DNA of 37,655 nucleotides from Bacteroidales bacterium. GTDB lineage: Bacteria > Bacteroidota > Bacteroidia > Bacteroidales > JAGONC01. Position numbers and translations under genes: made by a program. Position 1 is the stretch's first letter. Every line of letters starts with the position of its first letter. This document shows positions 1 to 7,830 of the stretch, piece after piece. The notes under the pieces are model-generated. The model had not been told where the DNA came from. It worked only from the letters and a program-made list of their open reading frames with translations, and did no database searches. The DNA lies in NCBI GenBank assembly GCA_028716265.1, contig JAQUQD010000024.1:1-37655 (forward strand), read 5' to 3'.

Positions 1-842
1 TGAGGGTTGTTGCCAAGCTCTTCCTGGATCGTCTTGAGTTGCTGACTCAGAAGATAATCCCGCTGCTGCTTGTCCATGTCCGACTTGACTTTTTTCTGGA
101 TCTGGTTCTTCAGTTCCAGCATTTGGATCTCCCGGGTCAGGCTTTCCAGGACCTTGTGAGCCCGCTCGACCAGGTCCTGCATCTCAAGCAGTTTTTGCTT
201 ATCCAGCAAGCTAACATTAAGGTTGGAGGATATAAAATTGATCAGGAAGACCGGGCTTTCGATGTTCCGTATGGCAAAAGCGGCATCTGAGGGGATATTG
301 GGGGATTGCCTCACGATCTGGATGGCCATATCCTTCAGGGTGGAAATCAGGGCTTCGAACTCTTCCGTCTTCAGACGGTGGCCCGGCTTGTCGTAGGCTG
401 TGACGCGGGCCATGAAATACGGAGTTTTCTGATAGAAATCAATGATTTTGAACCGTTTCTTGCCCTGAATGATCGCCGTGGTGTTTCCATCAGGCATTTG
501 CAGGATCTTGATGATATACGCCACCGTGCCCACCGTATTCAGGTCTTCGAACGACGGATCCTCAATCTCGTGATCTTTCTGGGCGACCACGCCGATGATT
601 TTGCTGCCGCGGTAACGATCCCTGATCAATTTGATCGATTTATCCCTGCCAACCGTGATCGGGATCACCACTCCGGGGAAAAGAACGGTGTTGCGCAGTG
701 GAAGGATAGGGAGCTCGTCAGGTACAGGCTCTGCATTGATCTGTTCTTCATCCTCAGAAGACAACAAGGGTATAAATTCCGTTTCTCCGTTCATGATCTG
801 TGAGAAACGCACATCATTTTCATCGTTATTATCGTCAATCAT
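1..842 (-). CDS. lon: Lon protease, N-terminal part (runs off the window)
   Basis: This is the first 280 or so residues of an ATP-dependent Lon protease, the cytosolic AAA+ protease that degrades misfolded and regulatory proteins. I translated it by hand because the frame is open to the window edge. After an acidic leader (MIDDNNDENDV) comes the substrate-binding LON domain with its typical LPILPLRNTVLFPGVV stretch at about residues 41-56, then a basic segment (IIQGKKRFKI), and a long helical region containing QRDYLLSQQLKTIQEELG, which precedes the AAA+ module. The Walker and Ser-Lys protease motifs lie outside the window. The start is the ATG whose first base is 842, and a Bacteroidota-type -7 box lies just upstream. 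The identification is firm; nothing can be said about the catalytic half. Confidence 0.93.
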   Translation of the reverse strand, partial: MIDDNNDENDVRFSQIMNGETEFIPLLSSEDEEQINAEPVPDELPILPLRNTVLFPGVVIPITVGRDKSIKLIRDRYRGSKIIGVVAQKDHEIEDPSFEDLNTVGTVAYIIKILQMPDGNTTAIIQGKKRFKIIDFYQKTPYFMARVTAYDKPGHRLKTEEFEALISTLKDMAIQIVRQSPNIPSDAAFAIRNIESPVFLINFISSNLNVSLLDKQKLLEMQDLVERAHKVLESLTREIQMLELKNQIQKKVKSDMDKQQRDYLLSQQLKTIQEELGNNP

Positions 843-858
843 GTCAAAATGGCTGATT

Positions 859-866
859 CAAAGGTA
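859..866 (-). promoter_or_regulatory. Probable -7 box for lon
   Basis: Read on the minus strand this is TACCTTTG, a perfect match to the Bacteroidota sigma-ABfr -7 consensus TAnnTTTG. It sits 16 bases above the lon ATG, so the leader would be only about 10 bases. No convincing -33 TTTG lies at the usual spacing. Confidence 0.35.
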
Positions 867-964
867 AAAAAACCCGGGATACCGTCTGGTCAATAGTTAT
901 GCCATAAATTTGACGTGGATTAATCCGGCCGGCATTTGACCGGAACAGTCAGTATGACAATCGG

Positions 965-2146
965 TCAATATACTTTCTTGAAATGGAATGAAAGATTGTA
1001 AACCGTGTGCAGGATCTCACGTTCAGCTTCGCTGAAATCCAGTCCGCGTCGGCTGTGCATACGCTGAGCGACCTTGATGGCCTGGTCGATCTTATACTCC
1101 TTAAAACCGGTCGTTCCACCCCAGGAAAAGGAGGGAATGAAATTACGCTGCAAGCCGTGTCCGAAGATATTGGTATTGACACCGACAACTGTACCAGTGT
1201 TGAACATCGTGCCGATGCCTGTCTTGGAATAGTCGCCCATGATCAGTCCGCAGAACTGCAGTCCCGTCTCGACAAATGACTCCTCCGTGTAGCTCCAGAT
1301 CTTGACTTTCTCGTAGGTATTCTTCAGGTTTGAATTCGTCGTACCCGCCCCGAGATTGCACCATTCTCCGATGACCGCGTGGCCCAGGTAACCGTCATGA
1401 GCTTTGTTGGAGTACGAGAAGATGACCGAGTTATCTAGTTCCCCTCCAACCTTTGAATAAGCTCCGATGGTTGTGGGGCCGTAGATGCGGGTTCCCATTT
1501 TCAGGACGGCGTGATCGTTCATGGCAAACGGGCCTCTGATCAGGCAACCTTCCATGATCTCAGCCTCTTTCCCGATGTATATCGGGCCGTTTTCCGCATT
1601 GAGAATGGAGCAGCGGATCTTCGCGCCCTCTTCGATGAATATCTTCTCTTTGCTGAAAAGAACATTCGACTGATCCGGGACGACCGACTTTCTCCCTGTG
1701 GTGATCAGCTCAAAATCAGCCCTCAGGGCATCTTCATTCAACGTAAATACGTCCCAGGGATTTTTGATGGAAAGGAAACTTTCATTGTAAAAAATTTCCT
1801 CACATTCAGCGTCCTGCACATTGTCAATGTCCTCTGCAGTCAGGTGCATGGCAATGACGCAATCTTCCTCCACCAGCGCCTGGTTAGGCCTGAGACTCAT
1901 GATCATTTTTACCAGCGTCCTGTCGGGAATGACAGAACCATTGATCAATATATTGTTCTCCTCACGTTCCAGCGGATATTTCTTGCTCAGGTACTCCTCG
2001 GTAAGGGTGGATGTACGAACACCGAGGAATTTCTCCCATTTCTCGCGGATGGTCAATACCCCCACCCTTATATCAGCGATGGGCCTGATGAAAGTCAGAG
2101 GTAAAAGATTCTCCCGTCTGCTGTCATCAAATAGGATATAGTTCAT
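965..2146 (-). CDS. GlmU-like sugar nucleotidyltransferase / acetyltransferase
   Basis: The 393-residue protein matches the alternative GlmU-type family of Bacteroidota, proposed to make UDP-N-acetylglucosamine for peptidoglycan and LPS. The N-terminus (MNYILFDDSRRENLLPLTF) and the 190-residue first domain resemble that family rather than the E. coli GlmU pyrophosphorylase, whose GxGTRM loop I do not see. Residues about 190-330 form a left-handed beta-helix with hexapeptide repeats (IYIGKEAEI, IRGPFAMND, IYGPTTIGA, VIGEWCNLGAGT), as in acetyltransferases. The protein would act in the cytosol. It stands alone on the minus strand between lon and rpmE2, with a 319-base repeat-filled gap upstream. 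The family assignment is good; the substrate is inferred. Confidence 0.85.
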   Translation of the reverse strand: MNYILFDDSRRENLLPLTFIRPIADIRVGVLTIREKWEKFLGVRTSTLTEEYLSKKYPLEREENNILINGSVIPDRTLVKMIMSLRPNQALVEEDCVIAMHLTAEDIDNVQDAECEEIFYNESFLSIKNPWDVFTLNEDALRADFELITTGRKSVVPDQSNVLFSKEKIFIEEGAKIRCSILNAENGPIYIGKEAEIMEGCLIRGPFAMNDHAVLKMGTRIYGPTTIGAYSKVGGELDNSVIFSYSNKAHDGYLGHAVIGEWCNLGAGTTNSNLKNTYEKVKIWSYTEESFVETGLQFCGLIMGDYSKTGIGTMFNTGTVVGVNTNIFGHGLQRNFIPSFSWGGTTGFKEYKIDQAIKVAQRMHSRRGLDFSEAEREILHTVYNLSFHFKKVY

Positions 2147-2225
2147 TTTGATTGATTTTGCTTAAAATTACGAGTAATAACGTCCAAATCAGCAGAACAA
2201 TTATGGAAATTTAATACAAAATATT

Positions 2226-2404
2226 AACAATGAAGGGTCATTTGTGGTCATTGATGGTCATTCATAGTTATTCATAGTTATACATTGATAAACAACAAAT
2301 AACCACGAACAGCTATAAATCACGTAAAGTACGAAGTGCCGGGCAAATGACAACGAATGACTATAAATGACAACGAGTGACTATGAATGACGACGAATAA
2401 TCAC
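2226..2404. repeat. 10-bp-period arrays in inverted arrangement
   Basis: This fills most of the 319-base gap between the GlmU-like gene and rpmE2. The left arm (2226-2281) is five or more degenerate copies of a 10-mer such as GGTCATTCAT or AGTTATTCAT. The right arm (2342-2404) has the same 10-base period but the opposite orientation (AATGACTATA, AATGACAACG). The two arms are therefore roughly reverse complements around a central spacer of about 60 bases. A single-arm relative lies at 7721-7784. No ORF is plausible here. Confidence 0.8.
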
Positions 2405-2420
2405 TTTCTCGTATAACAAA

Positions 2421-2447
2421 AAAAGCCCTGTTTTGGCAGGGACTTTT
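2421..2447 (-). terminator. Rho-independent terminator of rpmE2
   Basis: CCCTG (2426-2430) pairs with CAGGG (2437-2441), and the flanking AAAAG/CTTTT extends the stem with one bulged base. On the minus strand the hairpin is followed by a run of T residues. It lies about 20 bases past the rpmE2 stop. The A/T-rich arms on both sides could let it work in both directions. Confidence 0.7.
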
Positions 2448-2465
2448 CTGTTCTGATTTGGTTCT

Positions 2466-2738
2466 TTATTTCTTGTTATTTTTAAGATCCAGATGTTTCT
2501 GATACCGGCTCTTGAATTTGTCAACCCGGCCTGCAGTATCAACCAGTTTCATCTTTCCGGTAAAGAACGGATGCGACGTGTGTGAAATTTCCAGCTTGAT
2601 CAGGGGATATTCTTTCCCGTCCTCCCAAATGATGGTTTCCTTCGTTTTGGTCGTTGAATGGCTAAGGAACGAATATCCGTTCGACATATCTTTGAAGACG
2701 ACCAGCCGGTAATCCTTGGGATGTATATCTTTTTTCAT
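2466..2738 (-). CDS. rpmE2: 50S ribosomal protein L31 type B
   Basis: This 90-residue protein starts [21 protein letters not shown] and contains the [21 protein letters not shown] signature of L31. The length and the absence of the CxxC zinc pair place it in the type B, zinc-independent class that Bacteroidota normally carry. It is a component of the large ribosomal subunit at the central protuberance and intersubunit bridge. The gene is monocistronic: a -7 box lies about 45 bases upstream and a hairpin terminator lies about 20 bases downstream. The start is the only ATG that gives the conserved N-terminus. The identification is secure. Confidence 0.96.
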   Translation of the reverse strand: MKKDIHPKDYRLVVFKDMSNGYSFLSHSTTKTKETIIWEDGKEYPLIKLEISHTSHPFFTGKMKLVDTAGRVDKFKSRYQKHLDLKNNKK

Positions 2739-2782
2739 CTTGCCGTTGTCTTATAATCGTTTAACTTTCAAAAACCGAGGTG

Positions 2783-2790
2783 CAAAAATA
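2783..2790 (-). promoter_or_regulatory. Probable -7 box for rpmE2
   Basis: On the minus strand the sequence is TATTTTTG, a perfect TAnnTTTG match, 45 bases above the rpmE2 ATG in an A/T-rich leader. No clear -33 element is seen at 19-21 bases further up. Confidence 0.4.
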
Positions 2791-2828
2791 GAAAAAATTG
2801 TAATAGGAACAGAAATTCAATAAAATAT

Positions 2829-3932
2829 TTATTTCATGCTTAAATGAATAAGAAATTTCATCGTATCGATCCGATCGGCAAAGTCGGCAAGCGTAGGCAT
2901 CTGCGCTTTCCCGAAGGGTATGCGGCCAGGTAAAGAGGGATCATTCGAAACGATGCACTGGATCGTATCCTTATGTTGACCCGTATACCTTCTTATCTCT
3001 GAAATATCGTTGTAGTGATCATAGTGTAATACAGCGATCGGCGAACTGAGGGATGGATCCTCTTTAAGAAGGATGTGGCCGGAGTCCAAGAAAGGGATCG
3101 TGTTGATGATAAAGACGGATTTGTGGTAATCGTAATTATTTCTGTACTTATGATGGTCCATTACATGTCTAAAAGATTCCCAGTATGAAAAAAGGGTTTC
3201 AGGTGGATAGCCAGCCGGCAGAAAGAGCTGCGAGACATTTCTGCAACCCCGTCCAAAATGGCTGAAGATATCAGTTCCAAGGTTCATGAGGTCTTCAGAA
3301 GACTCGCTTCCGTTGAGCACAGCCACACTGTTCCTGCTCTTCCTGATAATATGGGGATACCTGGCAAAATAATAATCAAAGTATCTGGAAGAATTATTAC
3401 TTCCCGTGGCAATGACTGCATCGAATTGCGCCAGGATTCCTTCGGAAAAACCGATGAGCGGTTCCAGTCCGGGATACCACCGTACCAGGAGCCTGGCCAG
3501 GGCCGGCAGCAGGTGTTTATCCCCCGAGGATAATTTACCGAGGAACCGGTTCCCGGACAAGACCACACAGAAGAAGTCGTGAAAACCTACCAGGGGAACA
3601 TTTCCTGCCATTATGACACTGACGGTGACTGGAAGGTTTGTCTCTTTGATGTCAATGACATAGCTTTGCAGAAACCTTTCAACCTTATCTGCCTTTAAGC
3701 TGTAAGCTATGGATTGCAGTGAAAGGACTACATTGGAGAGAACGAACCATGGATTTTCCGACAGGGTGGAACGGATTGCAGATGTCAGTATGGAATCTTC
3801 TGCGTCGGCTTGCGGGAGGTCGCCGGTTTCCTTGGTTAAGCGCTGACTATAGTTCCCCAGGAAGTCACCCAGCCTGACAAAAGCGTTGGCCCGTTCAACA
3901 GCCGTCAAAGGAAGTGAGCTGATAGGATTCAT
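2829..3932 (-). CDS. Acyl-CoA reductase, LuxC-like
   Basis: The 367-residue protein belongs to the LuxC-type acyl-CoA reductases of the aldehyde dehydrogenase superfamily, which reduce acyl-CoA to aldehyde with NAD(P)H. Visible family features are the MAGNVPLVGFHDFFCVVLSGN segment near residues 108-128, KLSSGDKHLLPAL (133-145), the nucleotide-binding stretch VIATGSNNSSRYFDYYF (173-189), and the likely catalytic cysteine C230 in HFGRGCRNVSQLF. No signal peptide is present, so it should be cytosolic. In many Bacteroidota a gene of this family lies next to serC and serA, as here, though the ferredoxin gene often seen between them is absent. A -7 box sits 22 bases above the start. The physiological substrate is unknown. 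Confidence 0.85.
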   Translation of the reverse strand: MNPISSLPLTAVERANAFVRLGDFLGNYSQRLTKETGDLPQADAEDSILTSAIRSTLSENPWFVLSNVVLSLQSIAYSLKADKVERFLQSYVIDIKETNLPVTVSVIMAGNVPLVGFHDFFCVVLSGNRFLGKLSSGDKHLLPALARLLVRWYPGLEPLIGFSEGILAQFDAVIATGSNNSSRYFDYYFARYPHIIRKSRNSVAVLNGSESSEDLMNLGTDIFSHFGRGCRNVSQLFLPAGYPPETLFSYWESFRHVMDHHKYRNNYDYHKSVFIINTIPFLDSGHILLKEDPSLSSPIAVLHYDHYNDISEIRRYTGQHKDTIQCIVSNDPSLPGRIPFGKAQMPTLADFADRIDTMKFLIHLSMK

Positions 3933-3953
3933 ATACCGGTAAAATCATCCCGG

Positions 3954-3961
3954 CAAAAATA
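3954..3961 (-). promoter_or_regulatory. Probable -7 box for the acyl-CoA reductase gene
   Basis: On the minus strand the sequence is TATTTTTG, matching TAnnTTTG, 22 bases above the ATG at 3932. It lies in the 73-base divergent gap shared with the secreted-protein gene on the other strand. No good -33 match is seen. Confidence 0.4.
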
Positions 3962-4005
3962 AAGCATTACACGATCCGTTATTTAATAACCAGCTATTAT
4001 CCTGC

Positions 4006-5001
4006 ATGATCCGACCGTTGATGCTGTTACTTCTCACTCTTCTTTCCCTGCTGACTGTTTCGGGTATGCAGGCTTATAGTCATTACACCGAACAAGTAAG
4101 TAACTGGGATTCAGTATTTTACTTGTTGGAAAGAGATATGGCTGTCAAGGCGCGCAACATCCTTTACGGGGAATCGGATTCGGTGCGACTGAAGGCTAAC
4201 ATGGAATTTTCCGAAATTCTTCTGCGGGCCATGAAGCAGGAAGGCTCTTTTCAATACCCGTTTGATTCGCTGACGTCGATCAGCCGGCTGATTGCACCCG
4301 ATAGCAGCTTCCGGATCCTTACCTGGAATTTACCAAAGGATGACGGGACCTACCTTTATTCAGGCATCATCCAATGCAGGCCGGGACCAGTCAAAGAAAC
4401 GGTCTTCGTCCTGACGGACCGTTCAGACACCATGGCCGGACTGGAACGGGTGATCACAGGCTGTCAGTCGTGGCCCGGCGCTCATTATTACCAGATAATG
4501 ATGCATAAAACCCCTGCGAAAAAATATTATACCCTTCTGGGCTGGGACGGGCACACCCGATTCACGACACGAAAGGTCATCGAAGTGCTGACGTTCGATC
4601 AGCATGGCCAGCCCGTTTTTGGCGTCCCTATCTTTCCGGATTATCTGAAAGGGGACCAGACGCGGGTAATCTTTGAATATTCAGGCCAGGCGACCATGTT
4701 GCTCCGATATGAGGTCCAGCGCTACAGGGAACTTCGCAGTAAGAACCGTTACCGGCCGAAGTACCGGTATAAGACCTCTCCGATGATCGTTTTCGATCAC
4801 CTCGAACCGATGGATCCTTCGCTGAAAGGACAATTCAGCTTTTATGTACCCGTTGGGAACATCGTGGACGCCTTTGTGTTTCTGGAGGGATGCTGGCGGT
4901 TTAAGACCGATGTCGATGCAAGGAATCCGGATCTTAAGACGGGTCGTGAAAAGGAACGTCCCACCGAATTCCAGCTGATGCCACCCGGTAAAAATAAATA
5001 A
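4006..5001 (+). CDS. Exported protein of unknown function
   Basis: I do not recognise a named family for this 331-residue protein. The first 24 residues (MIRPLMLLLLTLLSLLTVSGMQA) form a clear signal peptide with an AxA-like end, so it should be exported; there is no lipobox cysteine and no later membrane helix. The body has a helical first part (about residues 40-90), then a beta-rich part with a WDGHTRFTTRKVIEVLTFD stretch near residues 188-206, and a C-terminal region rich in K and R (RSKNRYRPKYRYKTSPMIVFDHL). The layout suggests a conserved Bacteroidota secreted protein, not a known enzyme. It diverges from the acyl-CoA reductase gene and is followed 134 bases later by serC, which has its own promoter, so co-transcription is not required. 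Confidence 0.75.
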   Translation: MIRPLMLLLLTLLSLLTVSGMQAYSHYTEQVSNWDSVFYLLERDMAVKARNILYGESDSVRLKANMEFSEILLRAMKQEGSFQYPFDSLTSISRLIAPDSSFRILTWNLPKDDGTYLYSGIIQCRPGPVKETVFVLTDRSDTMAGLERVITGCQSWPGAHYYQIMMHKTPAKKYYTLLGWDGHTRFTTRKVIEVLTFDQHGQPVFGVPIFPDYLKGDQTRVIFEYSGQATMLLRYEVQRYRELRSKNRYRPKYRYKTSPMIVFDHLEPMDPSLKGQFSFYVPVGNIVDAFVFLEGCWRFKTDVDARNPDLKTGREKERPTEFQLMPPGKNK

Positions 5002-5051
5002 ACTCACGTGTTTGGGGGCTGATTTGAAAAATTCTTTTTCAGTTTTTATCA

Positions 5052-5080
5052 ATTGGCTACAATTTAAAACCTTACCTTTG
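5052..5080 (+). promoter_or_regulatory. Probable promoter of serC-serA
   Basis: TACCTTTG at 5073-5080 is a perfect -7 box (TAnnTTTG), with ATTG at 5052-5055 as a weak -33 element at a slightly short spacing of 17. The A/T-rich leader to the serC ATG at 5136 is about 50 bases. Confidence 0.5.
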
Positions 5081-5135
5081 CCAAAAGCTATCAATCGAAA
5101 CACATCTATATAAACTTACTAAAATACAGTGGATT

Positions 5136-6206
5136 ATGAAAAAGCACAATTTTAATGCAGGGCCATCCATTCTGCCACAGTTCACCCTGGAGAACACTGC
5201 CAAAGCTATTCTTGATCTGGATGGGATCGGATTATCGATACTGGAGATATCACACCGGAGCAAAGAGTTCCAGGCAGTCATCGATGAGGCAGTAGCGTTG
5301 TTCAAAGAGCTGCTCGATATTCCGGAAGGATACTCCGTTTTGTTTCTCGGGGGAGGAGCAAGCCTGCAGTTCGCGATGGTACCTTACAATTTCCTGAACA
5401 CTCGTGCAGCGTATCTTAATACGGGTGAATGGGCATCAAAGGCCATCAAAGAGGCAAAGAATTTCGGAGAGGTTGAGGTGGTCGCCTCCTCGCAGGACAA
5501 GAACTTTAATTATATTCCCAAAGGGTTTGTGATCCCGAAGAATGCTGATTATTTTCACTTCACCACCAACAATACCATTTTTGGCACTGAGATACGTAAG
5601 GATCCGGACAGCCCTGTGCCGTTGATCTCGGATATGTCGTCCGATATTTTCAGCAGGCCGGTTGATGTATCAAAATATGCGCTCATCTATGGTGGAGCCC
5701 AGAAGAACCTGGCCCCTGCCGGGGTGACCTTCGTGATCATCAGGAACGACATGGTTGGCAAGGTACAGCGCTCTGTCCCAACGATGTTAAAATACCAGAC
5801 ACACATTGACAAAGGTTCCATGTTCAACACACCGCCCTGCGTAAACATTTACGCCGCATTGCAGACCCTGAAGTGGCTCAGGGCCAGCGGCGGAGTGAAG
5901 GCGATGGAAAAGAAGAACCTGGAGAAGGCCGGGATGCTTTACGATGAGATCGAACGGAATAAATTTTTCGTTACGACGATTCCCGATCCGGCGGACCGGT
6001 CGATCATGAATGTCTGCTTTGTGATGAAAGAAGAATACAAGGAGTTGGAGCCTGTGTTCCAGCAGTTTGCCTCTTCACGGGGGATGGTTGGCATCAAGGG
6101 ACACCGTTCGGTGGGAGGATTCAGGGCATCCCTTTACAACGCATTGCCGGCCGAAAGCGTCAAAGCGCTGATCGCAGCGATGCAGGAATTTGAAAGGACG
6201 AATTGA
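5136..6206 (+). CDS. serC: Phosphoserine aminotransferase
   Basis: This 356-residue PLP enzyme converts 3-phosphohydroxypyruvate and glutamate to 3-phosphoserine, the second step of serine synthesis (it also acts in the pyridoxal 5'-phosphate pathway in some bacteria). The N-terminus [12 protein letters not shown] is the family hallmark, GGGASLQF (72-79) binds the cofactor phosphate, and the PLP lysine is K190 in [27 protein letters not shown] near the C-terminus is also diagnostic. The length is normal for the family and the enzyme is cytosolic. serA follows after 43 bases, so the two are very probably one operon driven from the promoter at 5052-5080. Confidence 0.97.
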   Translation: MKKHNFNAGPSILPQFTLENTAKAILDLDGIGLSILEISHRSKEFQAVIDEAVALFKELLDIPEGYSVLFLGGGASLQFAMVPYNFLNTRAAYLNTGEWASKAIKEAKNFGEVEVVASSQDKNFNYIPKGFVIPKNADYFHFTTNNTIFGTEIRKDPDSPVPLISDMSSDIFSRPVDVSKYALIYGGAQKNLAPAGVTFVIIRNDMVGKVQRSVPTMLKYQTHIDKGSMFNTPPCVNIYAALQTLKWLRASGGVKAMEKKNLEKAGMLYDEIERNKFFVTTIPDPADRSIMNVCFVMKEEYKELEPVFQQFASSRGMVGIKGHRSVGGFRASLYNALPAESVKALIAAMQEFERTN

Positions 6207-6249
6207 TCCTTAATACGATAATCGAGTTCATCACCAAAAATTTTCAGAT

Positions 6250-7173
6250 ATGACAAAAGTATTGGTAGCGACGGAAAAGCCATTTGCTTCCATCGCTGTG
6301 AAAGAGATTAGGCAGATCATCGAGCATGCAGGATTTGAGTTTGCCCTGTTTGAAAAATACACCGACAAGGCAGACTTTGCCAAAGCGGTAACAGACGCTG
6401 ATGCGTTGATCGTCAGAAGTGACATTGTCGATGCGGACATAATCCAGGCAGCAAAATCACTCAAGATCGTTGTGCGCGCAGGCGCAGGATATGACAACCT
6501 TGACCTGAAGGCTGCGTCGGAAAGGAAGATCGTGGCCATGAATACACCCGGACAGAACTCCAACGCCGTCGCCGAACTGGTCTTCGGCATGATGGTCTAT
6601 CACGCACGCGGCTGCTTTAACGGCAAATCGGGCACAGAGCTTCTCGGAAAGACCCTGGGGCTCCACGCCTACGGCAATGTGGCAAAACGCGTTGCAGCCA
6701 TCGCCAAAGGATTCGGCATGAAAGTCTATGCGTTTGATCCCTTCGTCCCTTCCAACACTATGGAAAAAGACGGCGTTGTGCCAGTAAATACCCTGGAAGA
6801 CCTCTACAAGAAGTGCCAGTATGTATCACTGCACATACCAGCCAACGAGAAGACCAAAGGCTCGGTCAATTTCAGCCTCCTTTCACTCATGCCAGAAGGA
6901 GCTACCCTTGTCAATACGGCAAGAAAAGAGGTGATCAACGAAGCGGGTCTCCTGAAGATGTTCCAGGAAAGGAAGGATTTCAAGTATCTCTCCGATATTA
7001 CCCCTGATTGTGCTTCCGATCTTGCAAGCCAGTTTGAGGGCAGGTATTATTTCACTCCCAAAAAGATGGGAGCGCAGACTGCCGAAGCAAATATCAATGC
7101 TGGCATTGCAGCCGCCAATCAGATCGTAAGCTATTTTAAAAAGGGAGATACAACCTTTCAACTCAATAAATAA
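6250..7173 (+). CDS. serA: D-3-phosphoglycerate dehydrogenase, short Bacteroidota type
   Basis: This 307-residue NAD-dependent enzyme catalyses the first step of serine synthesis. It belongs to the D-2-hydroxyacid dehydrogenases, with VVRAGAGYDNLDL (74-86), NTPGQNSNAVAEL (98-110) and the active-site arginine R225 in NTARKEVIN. It is short because it has no C-terminal ACT or serine-binding domain, so feedback inhibition by serine is not expected from sequence. Two departures from E. coli SerA are visible: the nucleotide loop reads GLHAYGNV (137-144) rather than GxGxxG, and the position of the catalytic histidine (ITPH.GAQT in other members) is Lys (FTPKKMGAQT, 268-277). Both occur, as far as I recall, in SerA of other Bacteroidota. 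It lies 43 bases after serC and ends before a hairpin at 7210. Confidence 0.93.
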   Translation: MTKVLVATEKPFASIAVKEIRQIIEHAGFEFALFEKYTDKADFAKAVTDADALIVRSDIVDADIIQAAKSLKIVVRAGAGYDNLDLKAASERKIVAMNTPGQNSNAVAELVFGMMVYHARGCFNGKSGTELLGKTLGLHAYGNVAKRVAAIAKGFGMKVYAFDPFVPSNTMEKDGVVPVNTLEDLYKKCQYVSLHIPANEKTKGSVNFSLLSLMPEGATLVNTARKEVINEAGLLKMFQERKDFKYLSDITPDCASDLASQFEGRYYFTPKKMGAQTAEANINAGIAAANQIVSYFKKGDTTFQLNK

Positions 7174-7209
7174 TCCGTTACTGGAATTCAAACCCTTCTA
7201 AAGGCAAGG

Positions 7210-7244
7210 ATGATCCCGTGAACGTTTCCCCGGGATCATTCATT
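7210..7244 (+). terminator. Hairpin terminator after serA
   Basis: ATGATCCCG (7210-7218) pairs perfectly with CGGGATCAT (7231-7239) around a 12-base loop, followed by the moderately T-rich TCATTTA. It is 37 bases after the serA stop. The weak T tract lowers confidence. Confidence 0.6.
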
Positions 7245-7299
7245 TACCTGTACCATATGCTGTCACTTTTCAAAACTATTACGACTAAACTAATCCGGA

Positions 7300-7719
7300 A
7301 TGGAAAACGGGACTGATAATCTAAGCACTTTCTTCAGGTTCGAAGATCTGCGCGTCTATCACAAGGCGCTGGAATACATCGACTGGGTACACACCATCGT
7401 GCGTAAATTTCCAAATCATGAAGCCGATGGGCTGGCCCGTAAGTTTACCCACGCTGCCGAATCCATCGCGTTATCCATTGCTGAAGGTTCAGCCCGCAAC
7501 AAAATCCAGTTCGTCTTCTACCTGAAGGCTGCGAAAAGCTCGATCCGGGAGTGCGTGGTGTTCACCTCCATTACCCGGAGCCTCAACTATATCGATACCC
7601 TAAAAGAAGAGGAGTCACGGGAACACCTTATGGAAATGACCAAAATGGTGGGGGCTTTGATCGGTTCGCTCCAGCGAACAAGCGGATCGGGGGAGAAGAG
7701 TGAGAATAGCGGGCGTTGA
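7300..7719 (+). CDS. Four-helix-bundle protein, S23/IVP family
   Basis: This 139-residue protein matches the four-helix-bundle family named after the S23 protein encoded in 23S rRNA intervening sequences. Marks are FEDLRVYHKALEYIDWVH at the N-terminus, a middle LARKFTHAAESIALSIAEG segment, and FYLKAAKSSIRECVVFTSI. It is cytosolic with no catalytic motif; its biochemical role is unknown even for well-studied members. Free-standing copies like this are scattered through Bacteroidota genomes. It is separated from serA by a terminator and is followed directly by a 10-bp-period repeat array, and so interrupts the serC-serA-DUF1015 neighbourhood often seen in this phylum. The start ATG is the only reasonable one. 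Confidence 0.88.
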   Translation: MENGTDNLSTFFRFEDLRVYHKALEYIDWVHTIVRKFPNHEADGLARKFTHAAESIALSIAEGSARNKIQFVFYLKAAKSSIRECVVFTSITRSLNYIDTLKEEESREHLMEMTKMVGALIGSLQRTSGSGEKSENSGR

Positions 7720-7720
7720 T

Positions 7721-7784
7721 GGGCATTTATGGTCATTCGTAGTTATTCGTGGTTATTCGTGGTTATTAATGGTTATTAGTGGTT
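7721..7784. repeat. 10-bp-period tandem array
   Basis: Six in-register degenerate 10-mers (GGGCATTTAT, GGTCATTCGT, AGTTATTCGT, GGTTATTCGT, GGTTATTAAT, GGTTATTAGT) begin one base after the stop codon of the S23-family gene. It is the same repeat family as the arms at 2226-2404. The remaining bases up to the DUF1015 start show nothing further. Confidence 0.8.
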
Positions 7785-7830
7785 GAGGGTGAGTAATTGT
7801 TGGTATTCATTATAATTGAAGAAAAAAGTT

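Noticed and set aside
306..803. 165-residue open frame on the plus strand
   Set aside because: It is the antisense of the Lon N-terminal domain, which is clearly recognisable on the minus strand.
2226..2404. Possible CRISPR array
   Set aside because: Units are only 10 bases, contiguous and without unique spacers, and no cas gene is near.
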